Shown: piece by piece, positions 10,023-18,973 of the stretch
Layout of the letters: each line of letters starts with the position of its first letter
Position numbering within the stretch: the stretch's first letter is position 1
Origin: Shewanella ulleungensis
Lineage (GTDB): Bacteria; Pseudomonadota; Gammaproteobacteria; Enterobacterales; Shewanellaceae
Direction: 5' to 3'
Length of the DNA: 64,000 bases
Assembly: GCF_014648315.1 (NCBI RefSeq)
Contig: NZ_BMQW01000001.1
Location: 496,001-560,000, forward strand
Position numbers and translations under genes: made by a program
Notes under the pieces: generated by a model
What the model was told of the DNA's origin: nothing
Database searches by the model: none
The model's input: only the letters and a program-made list of their open reading frames with translations

Positions 10023-10310
10023 TTTTCTTTATTAATAGAGATATTGCCAATGTCTGACTAGATTACTATTTTCATTATTATAAGTTTGAATAAAATATCT
10101 TGAACATCTGTTAAACGTGGCTTTGATTAAAGCAAATTAAAGATTTAATTTCATCATAAAATTAATCTTTTATAAGTTATTAGTCATATTGTTATGAATA
10201 GTTATCATCGTTTCATTTATATATTTTTCACTCTTTATTGATGTTATCGATATTAAATATCGTTTTTAATACTAATTTTAAGCATATTTTTGAAAAATCT
10301 GGAGGTATAA
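10023..10310. other. AT-rich intergenic region before the Mla-like operon
   Basis: 288 bases of very AT-rich DNA with no convincing reading frame. It presumably carries the promoter of the operon starting at 10311. The direct signal I can point to is the GGAGG just before the GTG start. I did not find a hairpin terminator for the upstream operon. Confidence 0.5.
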
Positions 10311-11159
10311 GTGGGCATAATTGGTCGACTGTTAGTTATCTGTGCTGCTTTACTATTTTTTAGTGGCTGTGCTAGCAACTCAACACCGGGTGACCCATTC
10401 GAATCTGCTAATCGAAAAAGCTGGGATTTTAATTACAAGATCATGGATAAGCATGTATTAAAACCCGCAGCAAAAGGTTATGAAAAAATCCCTCAGCCTG
10501 TTCGAAAAGGTGTGTCTAATCTGCTATCGAATTTAAGCGAGCCTCTTTACGCGGTAAATAACCTCCTGCAGTGGAAAGTCACCGACAGTGGCAGTAGTGT
10601 TTTACGTTTTGTGGTCAACTCAACAATTGGTCTAGTGGGTATTTTTGATCCTGCTACCGATATGGGGTTACTACAGAAACAAGAGACCTTTGCACAAACC
10701 TTTGGTGCTTGGGGGGTCGGTAATGGGCCTTTTGTTATGTGGCCTGTTTATGGTACCAGTACTGCGCGTAATACGGTGGGGGATTTTGTCGATGTTTTTG
10801 TCTATCCTTTGTCACTGCTTACGTTTGAACAACGATTAGGTAAATTTACGCTTGAAGGTTTAGATAGCCGGATTGAATTTCAGCAATATGAGCCCATGTT
10901 AAATGGTTCGTTAGATCCATATGGTTATGTAAAAGATGTCTATCTGCAAAGAGATGCATACTTGGTCAGTGACGGTAAAGTAAAGAAAACTGAAGCTGAT
11001 ACCTTTGATAAAGAGTTCGATAATGAACTACTCGATGATGAACTCTTAGATGACGAACTCATAGACGCTGAGCAGCTAGATGATCACACTCTAAACGATC
11101 AATCATTAGAGGCTAAACCATTAAGTGATAAAAAAGTGATACCCGAAAATAGACAATAA
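10311..11159 (+). CDS. mlaA: MlaA/VacJ-family outer-membrane lipoprotein with acidic tail
   Basis: 282 residues from a GTG preceded by GGAGG. A lipoprotein signal ends at Cys20 (LFFSGC). The body matches MlaA/VacJ: DPFESANRKSWDFNY, then VRKGVSNLLSNLSEPLYAVNNLLQ, and GNGPFVMWPVYG with DPYGYVKD. MlaA removes mislocalised phospholipid from the outer leaflet of the outer membrane. The C-terminus is extended by about 60 residues of Asp/Glu/Leu repeats (ELLDDELLDDELIDAEQLDD), which ordinary MlaA lacks. It heads an operon in which RsbW/RsbV-like switch genes and MlaFEDC-like genes follow. In E. coli mlaA is not in the mlaFEDCB operon, so this linkage is informative. Confidence 0.9.
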   Translation: MGIIGRLLVICAALLFFSGCASNSTPGDPFESANRKSWDFNYKIMDKHVLKPAAKGYEKIPQPVRKGVSNLLSNLSEPLYAVNNLLQWKVTDSGSSVLRFVVNSTIGLVGIFDPATDMGLLQKQETFAQTFGAWGVGNGPFVMWPVYGTSTARNTVGDFVDVFVYPLSLLTFEQRLGKFTLEGLDSRIEFQQYEPMLNGSLDPYGYVKDVYLQRDAYLVSDGKVKKTEADTFDKEFDNELLDDELLDDELIDAEQLDDHTLNDQSLEAKPLSDKKVIPENRQ

Positions 11160-11187
11160 AACTGATATCAAGAGAACGGACTAGCCA

Positions 11188-11589
11188 ATGTCAAACATCA
11201 AAACGTTTTCATCGTGTACAAGTGAATTAAAAAATATTCGCGGATTTGTGGTAGATGCATGCCGCGAGTTTCCTTTTAGCGAAGATAAAGTCAATGAAAT
11301 CGTATTAGCGGTCGATGAAGCTTGTGCCAATGTTATTCGTCATGGTTATCACATGTCGAGCAAAGGCTGTTTAGAAGTAGAGATAAGCAGTGGTGATGAT
11401 CATGCGCTATTTGTGATAAAAGATGTATGTTCGCAGATTACAGGCAAGCAATTAACACCTCCTGAAAACGATTTATGTGAGCCCGGTGGACTAGGCCTTT
11501 GCCTCATTTATCATGTGGCTGAAACGGTAAGGTTAATACCCCATAATGGCAAAGGTAATTGGCTAGAACTGATGATGAAATTTGGGTGA
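11188..11589 (+). CDS. RsbW/SpoIIAB-like ATP-binding anti-sigma-type kinase
   Basis: 133 residues with a compact GHKL ATPase fold of the RsbW type. The N-box is VLAVDEACANVIRHGY (Glu44, Asn48) and the G2-like loop is PGGLGL (100-104). The G1 box reads KDVCSQI, so the usual Gly of DxG is Cys81, a notable deviation. Members phosphorylate a Ser in a partner STAS protein. Here the STAS protein is the very next gene, seven bases downstream, and a PP2C phosphatase closes the operon. No sigma factor gene is nearby, so the target may be the STAS subunit of the transporter itself; that is inference. Confidence 0.85.
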   Translation: MSNIKTFSSCTSELKNIRGFVVDACREFPFSEDKVNEIVLAVDEACANVIRHGYHMSSKGCLEVEISSGDDHALFVIKDVCSQITGKQLTPPENDLCEPGGLGLCLIYHVAETVRLIPHNGKGNWLELMMKFG

Positions 11590-11595
11590 CAAGAC

Positions 11596-11925
11596 ATGAA
11601 TATTGAAATTGAAAAATATAATAATTACCAAGTGATTAAACTTTATGGCGAAGTTGATTTGAGTAACTCACGTAGCATTAAACTCGACATTATAAAATTA
11701 ATCAAAAGTAAAAATAACATTATCGTCGATTTTACTCATCTGCAATATATCGACAGCTCTGGCATGGCGTCATTGGTAGAGGCGTTTAACGAAGCCAAAG
11801 AAAACGATACTGAATTTCATATTGTGGGAGCCAATGGTTCACCGCTTCAGGTACTGCAATTAACCCGTTTAAACACAGTGTTTAACCTAGCTGATTCAGT
11901 AGAAGTTGTGGGTAACAATGGTTAA
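11596..11925 (+). CDS. STAS-domain protein (RsbV/SpoIIAA-like or MlaB-like)
   Basis: 109 residues covering one STAS domain. The motif YIDSSGMASL carries the phosphorylatable serine position (Ser55, second Ser of DSSG) of anti-anti-sigma factors. MlaB, the STAS subunit of the E. coli Mla ABC complex, has the same fold, so this gene may be a hybrid in role: it sits between an RsbW-like kinase and an MlaF-like ATPase. Its stop overlaps the ATPase start by eight bases. The length and the intact DSSG favour a genuine phosphoswitch substrate. Confidence 0.88.
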   Translation: MNIEIEKYNNYQVIKLYGEVDLSNSRSIKLDIIKLIKSKNNIIVDFTHLQYIDSSGMASLVEAFNEAKENDTEFHIVGANGSPLQVLQLTRLNTVFNLADSVEVVGNNG

Positions 11926-12715
11926 ACCTATCATTACTGTAGAGCATTTATTTGCCCAATATGGCGACACTCAAGTTCTTAAAGATGTCAATTTAGAGGT
12001 CAACACCGGAGAAATTCTGGTGGTGATGGGGGGTTCTGGCTCAGGTAAAAGTACCTTACTCAACCATATGCTTGGGCTTAAAACGCCAACGTCAGGCACC
12101 ATCATGATTGATGATGTTAATATTTTTAATGCTAAAAATAAGCAATTACGCAACTTGCGTAAAAAAATGGGTGTGGCTTTCCAAGGTGGCGCGCTGCTAA
12201 GTTCGTTGAATGTGGCAGACAATGTCAGGCTACCCTTAGAGCATAATACGTCGTTGGATACCCAAACCATTGATATTATGGTGCGGATGAAGCTTGAAGT
12301 AATGAATATGGCTGACACGGGTCATCTCATGCCCTCTGAACTATCAGGCGGTATGCTAAAGCGAGCTGGTTTAGCTAGGGCCGTGATTATGGACCCTAAG
12401 CTACTGTTTTTTGATGAACCTTCGGCAGGGCTCGATCCTACTACCGCAGTTGAATTGGATGAGCTTATTTTAACCCTTAGAGATGCCATGAACATGACTA
12501 TAGTCGTGGTGACTCATGAGCTTGAAAGCGTATTTAAAATTGCCGATAGAGTTGTGGTTTTATTTGGCGGTGAAGTGGTGGCTAACGGCACGGTTGATGA
12601 TATTAAAAACTCACCAGATGAACGAATTCATAACATGATTAATCGTCAACCTAACACCCACAGAGATGATGGTGAGGTTTACTTTAATCGGTTATTAAAT
12701 AAGGACAAAGATTAA
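11918..12715 (+). CDS. mlaF: MlaF-like ABC transporter ATPase
   Basis: The ATG at 11918 is chosen, giving 265 residues beginning MVKPIITVEHL; a TTG at 11906 is possible but less likely. Walker A is GGSGSGKST (38-46), Q-loop Gln89, signature LSGGMLKR (142-149) and Walker B LLFFDEPSAGLDP with Asp166-Glu167. The sequence is typical of the MlaF/Mkl family that powers phospholipid transport between the membranes. Upstream it overlaps the STAS gene and downstream its TAA overlaps the permease ATG by one base, so the genes are probably co-translated. Confidence 0.92.
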   Translation: MVKPIITVEHLFAQYGDTQVLKDVNLEVNTGEILVVMGGSGSGKSTLLNHMLGLKTPTSGTIMIDDVNIFNAKNKQLRNLRKKMGVAFQGGALLSSLNVADNVRLPLEHNTSLDTQTIDIMVRMKLEVMNMADTGHLMPSELSGGMLKRAGLARAVIMDPKLLFFDEPSAGLDPTTAVELDELILTLRDAMNMTIVVVTHELESVFKIADRVVVLFGGEVVANGTVDDIKNSPDERIHNMINRQPNTHRDDGEVYFNRLLNKDKD

Positions 12716-13509
12716 TGGCAACCTTATTTAATTCGATCAGTAAATTAGGTGCAGCGACTCGAAAAAATATTGATGGTTTAGGCTTAGCGACATTATTTTT
12801 ATTACGAATTGTTAGCAGCTTATTCACTGGGCTGGTGTCATTTAAGCAAGTGATTAAGCAAATATATTTTATTGGTAATCGGTCTTTAATTGTCATTGTT
12901 GTGGCCGCATTATTTACCGGTATGGTAGTGGCTTTGCAGTTTTACGATACCTTAGTGCGATTCGGCTCGGTAGATTTATTGGGTTCGGCGGTTGCCTTGA
13001 GCCTGATTAAAGAATTAGGCCCGGTGATGACTGCATTAATGGTGATTGCGCGAGTAGGCTCTGCCACGTGTTCCGAAATTGGCATTATGCGTAACGAACA
13101 ACAATTTGATGCGCTGGATTGCATGGCAATTAACAGTTATCGCTATGTCATGTTACCACGACTACTGGCTGCATTGATTTGTGTACCTATTTTAACGGCT
13201 TTGTTTGATTTGGTGGGGATTGGTGGTGGTTATATTGTTGGTATCCACATCCAAGGCGAAAGCCCTGGTGCATATATTCAAGGGATATTAGATACGATTA
13301 GCTTTAAAGATGTGCTGGTTGGTCAAATAAAGTCGATGGTATTTGGGTTGTTTATTATGTGGATACCTTTATATTACGGCTTTTATTTACACCTAAACCC
13401 AAAAAATATGGGCGCAGAAGGCGTCAGTAATTGCACCACTCAGGCAGTGGTAATGAGTGCAATTATAATGTTGTTTAGTGACTACATCGTTAGCTCATTA
13501 GCGCTATAA
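12715..13509 (+). CDS. mlaE: MlaE-like ABC transporter permease
   Basis: 264 residues with about five membrane segments. It carries the MlaE-family signature LIKELGPVMTALMVIARVGSA followed by an acidic EIGIMRNEQQFDAL coupling region. It would form the inner-membrane channel dimer with the upstream ATPase. It lies one gene before the MCE protein, in the usual F-E-D-C order of mla loci. Confidence 0.93.
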   Translation: MATLFNSISKLGAATRKNIDGLGLATLFLLRIVSSLFTGLVSFKQVIKQIYFIGNRSLIVIVVAALFTGMVVALQFYDTLVRFGSVDLLGSAVALSLIKELGPVMTALMVIARVGSATCSEIGIMRNEQQFDALDCMAINSYRYVMLPRLLAALICVPILTALFDLVGIGGGYIVGIHIQGESPGAYIQGILDTISFKDVLVGQIKSMVFGLFIMWIPLYYGFYLHLNPKNMGAEGVSNCTTQAVVMSAIIMLFSDYIVSSLAL

Positions 13510-13521
13510 CTAGAGGTAACA

Positions 13522-13971
13522 ATGAAAAATAATTACGTCAATTTTCTCGTCGGCCTGTTTGTTTTATTCGGGATTGGAGCCTTGGTATTTATGTCTGTTA
13601 CCATTGGTGGTGTATCGGTTACCAATAGTGGTAAATATACCTTAGTGGCTAAATTTGAAAATTCTTCAGGTTTAAAAGAAGGTGCTTTTGTTGAAATGTC
13701 TGGGGTACGCGTTGGATTAATTCAATCAATTACTTACGACCCTAAAGCGTATGAGTCTGTGGTTAAAGTGTCATTAGATAATACGATTACGGTACCTGAT
13801 GACTCGGTCGCCTCTATTCGGACATCCGGCATTATCGGTGACAGATTTCTTAAAATCTCTAGCGGTGGTTCAGATATCAATATGGAAGATGGTGATGAGT
13901 TTATTGATACAGAATCATCTATCAGTATAGAAGAGTTAATTAGCAAGTATATGTTTAGTCAGGATAAATAA
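13522..13971 (+). CDS. mlaD: MlaD-like MCE-domain protein
   Basis: 149 residues: one N-terminal membrane anchor (NFLVGLFVLFGIGALVFMSV), then a single MCE domain (YTLVAKFENSSGLKEGAFVEMSGVRVG split over two strands) and a short helical tail. Such proteins form a periplasmic hexameric ring on the permease that passes lipid. It is shorter than E. coli MlaD because the C-terminal extension is reduced. Its TAA overlaps the next ATG by one base. Confidence 0.92.
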   Translation: MKNNYVNFLVGLFVLFGIGALVFMSVTIGGVSVTNSGKYTLVAKFENSSGLKEGAFVEMSGVRVGLIQSITYDPKAYESVVKVSLDNTITVPDDSVASIRTSGIIGDRFLKISSGGSDINMEDGDEFIDTESSISIEELISKYMFSQDK

Positions 13972-14546
13972 TGAAATCGATAATTTTTTTACTCATGATA
14001 TTAGTGATGCCGTCTTTAGCTTTAGCGGCACAAGAACCGACAGAACGCGTTAAATTGGGCGTGGCAGATATCATTGGTATTGCATCAGATAGCGCATTGT
14101 CAGTTGAACAGAAAAAACAATCACTCAGTGATGTGATTGAAAAGCATGTAGATATACAAGCCTCGGCACAACGCGTATTAGGTAAGTACTGGAGACAGGC
14201 TAGCGATACTGAAAAACGTCAATTTATGGTGTTATTAAAAGGGGTGTTAGTCGATACTTATATCGTATTGTTAGAACAATATGATAATCAAACGGTTGAT
14301 TACACTAGCGAAACCATTAAGAAAAAGGTTTATGCATCGGTAGATACTGAAATTCATACCAAAGAAAATATCATTCCGGTTTCTTATCAGCTTTATCAAC
14401 GAAATAATGAATGGAAAATTTACGATTTTGTTGCTGAAGGTTTATCGATGATTCGTACCTTTAGTAACGACTATAAAAGTACATTGAAAAAAAGCGGTGT
14501 CAGTGGTTTAAATGAAGCCTTAGCCACTAAATTAGCCCAAAAGTAA
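13971..14546 (+). CDS. mlaC: MlaC-like periplasmic phospholipid-binding protein
   Basis: 191 residues with a cleavable signal peptide (MKSIIFLLMILVMPSLALAA). The mature part is a Tol-Tol-Ttg2 (MlaC) domain: VLGKYWRQASDTEKRQFMVLLKGVL is split by the family's conserved Tyr-Trp and FxxLL pattern, and VSYQLYQRNNEWKIYDFVAEG lies in the lipid-pocket part. MlaC ferries phospholipid between the MlaA complex and the MlaFED complex. Translation is coupled to mlaD. Confidence 0.92.
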   Translation: MKSIIFLLMILVMPSLALAAQEPTERVKLGVADIIGIASDSALSVEQKKQSLSDVIEKHVDIQASAQRVLGKYWRQASDTEKRQFMVLLKGVLVDTYIVLLEQYDNQTVDYTSETIKKKVYASVDTEIHTKENIIPVSYQLYQRNNEWKIYDFVAEGLSMIRTFSNDYKSTLKKSGVSGLNEALATKLAQK

Positions 14547-14554
14547 GTTTAATC

Positions 14555-15712
14555 TTGAGTATTGATAAAGCGCTAGATAACAGTATTATTGATGAAACTC
14601 TATGGTTTGAAACTAATTTGGTGGAAATTCTAGAGGGTTTTAAATTTTATCTTATTAAGAAAAACGGTCAAATTAGCTGTAATTCCCCATATTTGTCTGA
14701 TTATCATAGTTGTGAACTTTATAGTCATTTTCAAAAATTGTCACAGCAAGATAACGCTGCTGATATCTTGGAGCTTAATGATGATGGTAATATTAGTTTG
14801 GGGCTGACCTTAGGTCATGAGTCGAATTTATTTGAGTGTATTATCTTATGCGATTTAGATCTTCAATTTGATTTACAACATATTACGACATTGTATTTTA
14901 AAATGTTGTACGAATTAAAATGTTTCCAGTTAAATGAAATCACTTCACAGCTTAATACTGCTAAAATTTGGATCCGTAATGAAATAGATGAAATATCGCG
15001 CTTACAACAACTTATGCTGCCAGACAAAGCTATCGACTTAAGTTCTGTGGTAATGGCTTATACATACAAAGCAATGATTGGGGCAGGTGGTGATTATTTA
15101 GACATTGTCGACCTAGGGAAAAATCGTCCAGGTATTAAAGGCGATGTCGGAATGATTATTGCCGATGTGTCAGGACATGGTCCCGCTGTCGCAGTAGAAA
15201 CCGCCATGATAGATGCTATTTTACGCACCTTTGATGCTAAAGATTTAAGTCATACCTCTTCTGAAGTGCTTAAATATATCAATCAACATTTTTTTACCAA
15301 AAAAACTCGAGGTTGTTTTTTAACGGCAACAGTTTTTCGTTACAACTATACTGATAAAGAGCTTATTTACGCTAATGCTGGCCATCCCCATGCATATTTG
15401 AAAAAAGCCAACAGACTTGTTGCCCTTGATCAGGGGGGGATCCCTATTGGAGTGCTGCGCGAGCAAAATTGGAATACTTACAGAGTAAAAGTTGATGTTG
15501 GTGATATTTTGTTTGTGTACACCGATGTAGTTATCGAAACTCAAAATGCCCAAAAAGAGTTATATGGTTTTGAACGTCTCGAAAAGGCCATTATCGCGTC
15601 ACCGGATCAACCCCAGGCTATGTTGGATCACCTTGAGCAGCAAATGAAGCTGTTTTGTGGCTATTCTGAGTTTCAGGATGATTTGACCATGTGTGCTATC
15701 CAGTTTATTTAA
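14555..15712 (+). CDS. RsbU/SpoIIE-type PP2C phosphatase
   Basis: 385 residues from a TTG at 14555 with no strong ribosome site, eight bases after mlaC. Residues 1-150 show no recognised domain and end in a probable coiled coil (ELKCFQLNEITSQLNTAKIW). Residues 160-385 are a PPM/SpoIIE phosphatase: GGDY with Asp180, ADVSGHG with Asp204, YTDVVIE with Asp324 and DDLT with Asp375-Asp376 give the metal-binding acidic set. Such enzymes remove the phosphate that an RsbW-type kinase places on a STAS partner. Both of those are in this operon, completing a kinase-substrate-phosphatase switch. The novel N-terminus is the likely signal input. Confidence 0.9.
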   Translation: MSIDKALDNSIIDETLWFETNLVEILEGFKFYLIKKNGQISCNSPYLSDYHSCELYSHFQKLSQQDNAADILELNDDGNISLGLTLGHESNLFECIILCDLDLQFDLQHITTLYFKMLYELKCFQLNEITSQLNTAKIWIRNEIDEISRLQQLMLPDKAIDLSSVVMAYTYKAMIGAGGDYLDIVDLGKNRPGIKGDVGMIIADVSGHGPAVAVETAMIDAILRTFDAKDLSHTSSEVLKYINQHFFTKKTRGCFLTATVFRYNYTDKELIYANAGHPHAYLKKANRLVALDQGGIPIGVLREQNWNTYRVKVDVGDILFVYTDVVIETQNAQKELYGFERLEKAIIASPDQPQAMLDHLEQQMKLFCGYSEFQDDLTMCAIQFI

Positions 15713-15799
15713 TTATTTATGACTAACGAAATAACAAATCGATAATACTTATTCTAGCAATCAAAAGTATTACTTTCAGTTGACTACTCTGTTGGAGGC

Positions 15800-15943
15800 A
15801 TGAAAACAGCAAAACTGATGGAAGAAGCTATCGTTTAAGAGCTTGAAAGAAATAAAAATCAACAATAACTATCTGATGATTCGATTAATGAAAATTCTAT
15901 ATACCTACCATTGCAACTAATTAAAAATGGATTATTTAATTAG
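15800..15943 (+). pseudogene. Possible decayed small gene with two in-frame stops
   Basis: After a good GGAGG, an ATG at 15800 opens MKTAKLMEEAIV, then TAA, ELERNKNQQ, TAA, and a further 24 sense codons to TAG at 15943. The composition of the whole 48-codon frame looks protein-like and the frame is continuous apart from the two TAA codons. I do not recognise a family. It may instead be chance. Its end overlaps the 3' end of the convergent lipoprotein gene. Confidence 0.25.
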
Positions 15944-17581
15944 TTGAAGAAGTTTACTTTTAATAAACTCAATTGCTTGTTCGCTTTGAAAAGAGTTATG
16001 GGTGCTAGGAACGATAATATCCTCCTTAGCTTGATCTATATGGGCACTGTTATAGTTAACGACGCCATCGCTGATGTTTGAGCAGTCACTATCTGACAAA
16101 CAATGTAAATCATTTTCAGTGCCAATAATGGAATAAGCTTCACCAGCAATAGGCAATTCATTAAGTGCATTCATTAGTGGGTGTCCAGGCCTAAGCACTT
16201 GAATGCTATTCGGTCCTTCCATAAAAGGTTGCATCGCTTTAGTCATTTTTTCTAAGCCAATTTTCGAAGTAAAGTTTTGAAACAATCCTAGAAAAGATTG
16301 TGGCAAATTTACTAATGCTGAGCTGAAGTAGCCAATAGTCGAGGTCGCAACTTCAGAGCCTCGATGTGGTGTATCGAGAAAAAATACCGTGTTATGTTTA
16401 AATATCGGTTTAAAAATAAAAATATTTTCTAAGTCTCTATCAGGTTTTTCTTCAAACATTTCAGGCCTATCAATAAAGGCTGCATCCCATAATGCATATT
16501 CAGAGTCAGTGGTTAGTACATTTGTGACAATACCCCCCATACTATGGCCAATAAATACCGCATCATCGGTAAAATTAGGCTGGTTAATTGAGCTTAATAA
16601 GTCATCGATACTTTGCTTTAATTTCATAGAGGTAAAAAATGGCGGTGGACCGGATGGATAATATAAATGCCAGATTTGGAAGTGATTGCTAAGCTGCTGA
16701 TCGTTTAACAACACCATGGTTAAATAGCGCCATATTATAGGATCAGAATTTAACCCGTGGATCATAATAATTGGAATTTTAGTTGTCGATATCGGTTCTA
16801 CGGCGAACACGCCTCGACGAAATTCAGCTTTAGCGGCGTGTATTACGCCTATAACACTAAAGTTATCAATATCGGCTTTTTGAAGTAGCGATAAGTAAGC
16901 TGCTGCTGGAGAATACTTTTGCTGATATTGATTGTTACCTTTAGTTATATCTGTCGCACTACTGAGTTCTGCTGCATGCAGTTTCAAGACGTACTTACCG
17001 TTATGCACGGTAAGTGAGTCAAACTGAAAATTAACACTTCGGAAGATGCCTTCAGACGGATAAAACTTATCCTGACCTTTTTTAGTGTTGTCACGCTCTC
17101 TAATCGCAAGCACGCCCAATTCACCAAATTCAGTCACTTTTAATCGCGGTTCTAATATATTAAAGGCAGAGGTAAGCACCAATCTATGTTTCTGTTTAGC
17201 TAGGTTTAGACCATTGACTTTGACCACAAGGTTGTCGAGCGTACGCTGTTGTAGGACTAAATTGACAAGCTGTTGTAGGGAATGATTATAAAGTTCGACG
17301 GCTTGATTTTTCTCTTGTGTCGATAAATTATTTCTCGTTAATAATGTGTTGGCGCAACTGAGAGCGATAATACTATTGTTTATAAAAGCAAACTGCTGGC
17401 ATTGCTTTGCTACGTCTGCATTATCAAGATTATTCCAAGTGGGGAGTGAAGACACATTAAGATCCATTGTGGTCACAGGTGTGTCAATGAGCTTAAAATA
17501 GTTATTGCTGGCACAGCCCTGTAAAAACAAAATTAACAGGAGTGATAAAAAATTCAGCTTGAGGTGATATCTGATTTCCAC
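15932..17581 (-). CDS. Lipase/esterase-like alpha/beta-hydrolase lipoprotein
   Basis: 549 residues from a GTG at 17581. The N-terminus is a lipoprotein signal with Cys23 after LLILFLQGC. The C-terminal half is an alpha/beta hydrolase: IMIHGLNSDPIIWRYL for the oxyanion region and the nucleophile elbow VFIGHSMGG (Ser near 347), followed by a downstream FFLDTPHRGS. The first 240 residues are not a recognised domain. The product is probably anchored in the outer membrane and hydrolyses an ester or lipid; the substrate is unknown. It converges on the Mla-like operon but is on the other strand. Confidence 0.85.
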   Translation of the reverse strand: MEIRYHLKLNFLSLLLILFLQGCASNNYFKLIDTPVTTMDLNVSSLPTWNNLDNADVAKQCQQFAFINNSIIALSCANTLLTRNNLSTQEKNQAVELYNHSLQQLVNLVLQQRTLDNLVVKVNGLNLAKQKHRLVLTSAFNILEPRLKVTEFGELGVLAIRERDNTKKGQDKFYPSEGIFRSVNFQFDSLTVHNGKYVLKLHAAELSSATDITKGNNQYQQKYSPAAAYLSLLQKADIDNFSVIGVIHAAKAEFRRGVFAVEPISTTKIPIIMIHGLNSDPIIWRYLTMVLLNDQQLSNHFQIWHLYYPSGPPPFFTSMKLKQSIDDLLSSINQPNFTDDAVFIGHSMGGIVTNVLTTDSEYALWDAAFIDRPEMFEEKPDRDLENIFIFKPIFKHNTVFFLDTPHRGSEVATSTIGYFSSALVNLPQSFLGLFQNFTSKIGLEKMTKAMQPFMEGPNSIQVLRPGHPLMNALNELPIAGEAYSIIGTENDLHCLSDSDCSNISDGVVNYNSAHIDQAKEDIIVPSTHNSFQSEQAIEFIKSKLLQLIK

Positions 17582-17892
17582 TCAATTTCTCTATTAAATT
17601 AGTATGTACCATAGTTATATCATTCATCATAAACAGCTGACTAAATGTTGCAACAAATTATTCTGCTAGTTAATGAAAACTATTAAAATAATGAAACTTT
17701 GAGAATAACTCAATATATTATCCGTGATTTGCCAAAGTACTAATAGGTATTAAGTTGTCAGTTAATAAGTTCAAATCTATAGTTTATCCGTGGAATAATT
17801 TGACAGAAAGTTGGCAGAAGATGAGGCAAGAGGAGTTGGAGGTTAGTTCCGATAAAAGGTGGTCATACTGTATAGTATGACCATCTTGATGT
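17582..17892. other. Intergenic region between lipoprotein and pirin genes
   Basis: 311 bases with no convincing gene. It holds the promoter side of the lipoprotein gene and, at its right end, the hairpin listed at 17860-17883. Confidence 0.5.
17860..17883 (-). terminator. Probable terminator of the pirin gene
   Basis: A perfect 10-base-pair stem (TGGTCATACT / AGTATGACCA) with a GTAT loop lies ten bases after the pirin stop. On the minus strand it is followed by CCTTTTATC, a short and interrupted T-run, so termination strength is uncertain. Confidence 0.6.
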
Positions 17893-18585
17893 TTATGGTA
17901 ACTCGAATACCAAGGCTTTAATAGGCTCATCACTTAATGATGAAAATGACAGTAATTTTTCGTCGCTTATTTTTAGGCCGTCACCACTCTTTATTTCAAC
18001 ACCATTTACCGCTAATTCTCCCGAGATTAAGTGTACATACTGCCTAGCGGATGTGCTTTTAAGCTCAGCATGTTTAGTGTCTTTTAAGATCAATTGATAC
18101 AAGTTGGCATTTTGCTTAATTTGTAAAGTATCACCGACTCCATCGCGGCTGATCACATGGGTTAGACCTTCATCTTGCCCAAAGTTTTTCTGTTGATAGT
18201 TAGGCATTTGACCTTTTATGCTAGGCTCAATCCATATTTGTAAAAAAGATAATTTTCTATCTTTACTGTGGTTGTACTCACTATGAGTAATACCACTACC
18301 TGCCGACATTAGTTGAAACTCACCTACGGGTAGAGTCTTAATATTTCCCTGACTATCTTTATGAGCTAGATCGCCCTCAAGAACATAGCTGATAATTTCC
18401 ATATCTCTATGACCGTGATTTCCAAAGCCCATTCCAGGTTCAACAGTATCATCGTTAATTACTCTTAAAGCTGAAAAACCCATGTGTTCAGGATCGTAAT
18501 AATTAGCAAATGAAAAAGTATGAAAGCTTTTTAACCAGCCATGATTTGCGGCACCACGATCTGAAGCTTTGCGTATCGTTAACAT
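17893..18585 (-). CDS. Pirin-family protein (YhhW-like)
   Basis: 230 residues forming the bicupin pirin fold. The metal-ligand region reads GFGNHGHRDMEII with the two His, and the second pair is in SAGSGITHSEYNHS. The length and sequence match the YhhW-type pirins, some of which have quercetin 2,3-dioxygenase activity in vitro. The physiological role is unknown. It is monocistronic, with a hairpin after its stop. Confidence 0.9.
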   Translation of the reverse strand: MLTIRKASDRGAANHGWLKSFHTFSFANYYDPEHMGFSALRVINDDTVEPGMGFGNHGHRDMEIISYVLEGDLAHKDSQGNIKTLPVGEFQLMSAGSGITHSEYNHSKDRKLSFLQIWIEPSIKGQMPNYQQKNFGQDEGLTHVISRDGVGDTLQIKQNANLYQLILKDTKHAELKSTSARQYVHLISGELAVNGVEIKSGDGLKISDEKLLSFSSLSDEPIKALVFELP

Positions 18586-18973
18586 AAATGTTTCTCCTCA
18601 TAATTTATAAACAAATTATAAGTTCTTTATTTCGCATTAAAATTAGTATAATAAGCGTCTAACATTCTAAAAATAAGAATGGTCTTTGTTTTCCTTAAAA
18701 TCCCGAATGTTAACCCCACATACGAATAAAATATCAGCTTTTGTCATTAAGAAAACGAAAGTTGTATGGCTGAATCTTCTTATCACACCTAAAGTTTTGA
18801 ATATCGTATTAACTAATAAAACTAAAATTACCGTAATGCTTTATCGTACTAATTAAAATTTTATAGATTAACTAATAAGTTATTACTTTATTAAAATGAG
18901 AGTAGGGGCCTAGGTATGTTTCAGCTAATCATGTTTAATTGTAATAGGCTGATACAGCTTTCATAAGTCTTTA
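18586..18973. other. Intergenic region upstream of pirin and SNF2 remnant
   Basis: 388 AT-rich bases. I see no gene, no tRNA and no strong hairpin. It presumably holds the pirin promoter. Confidence 0.45.
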
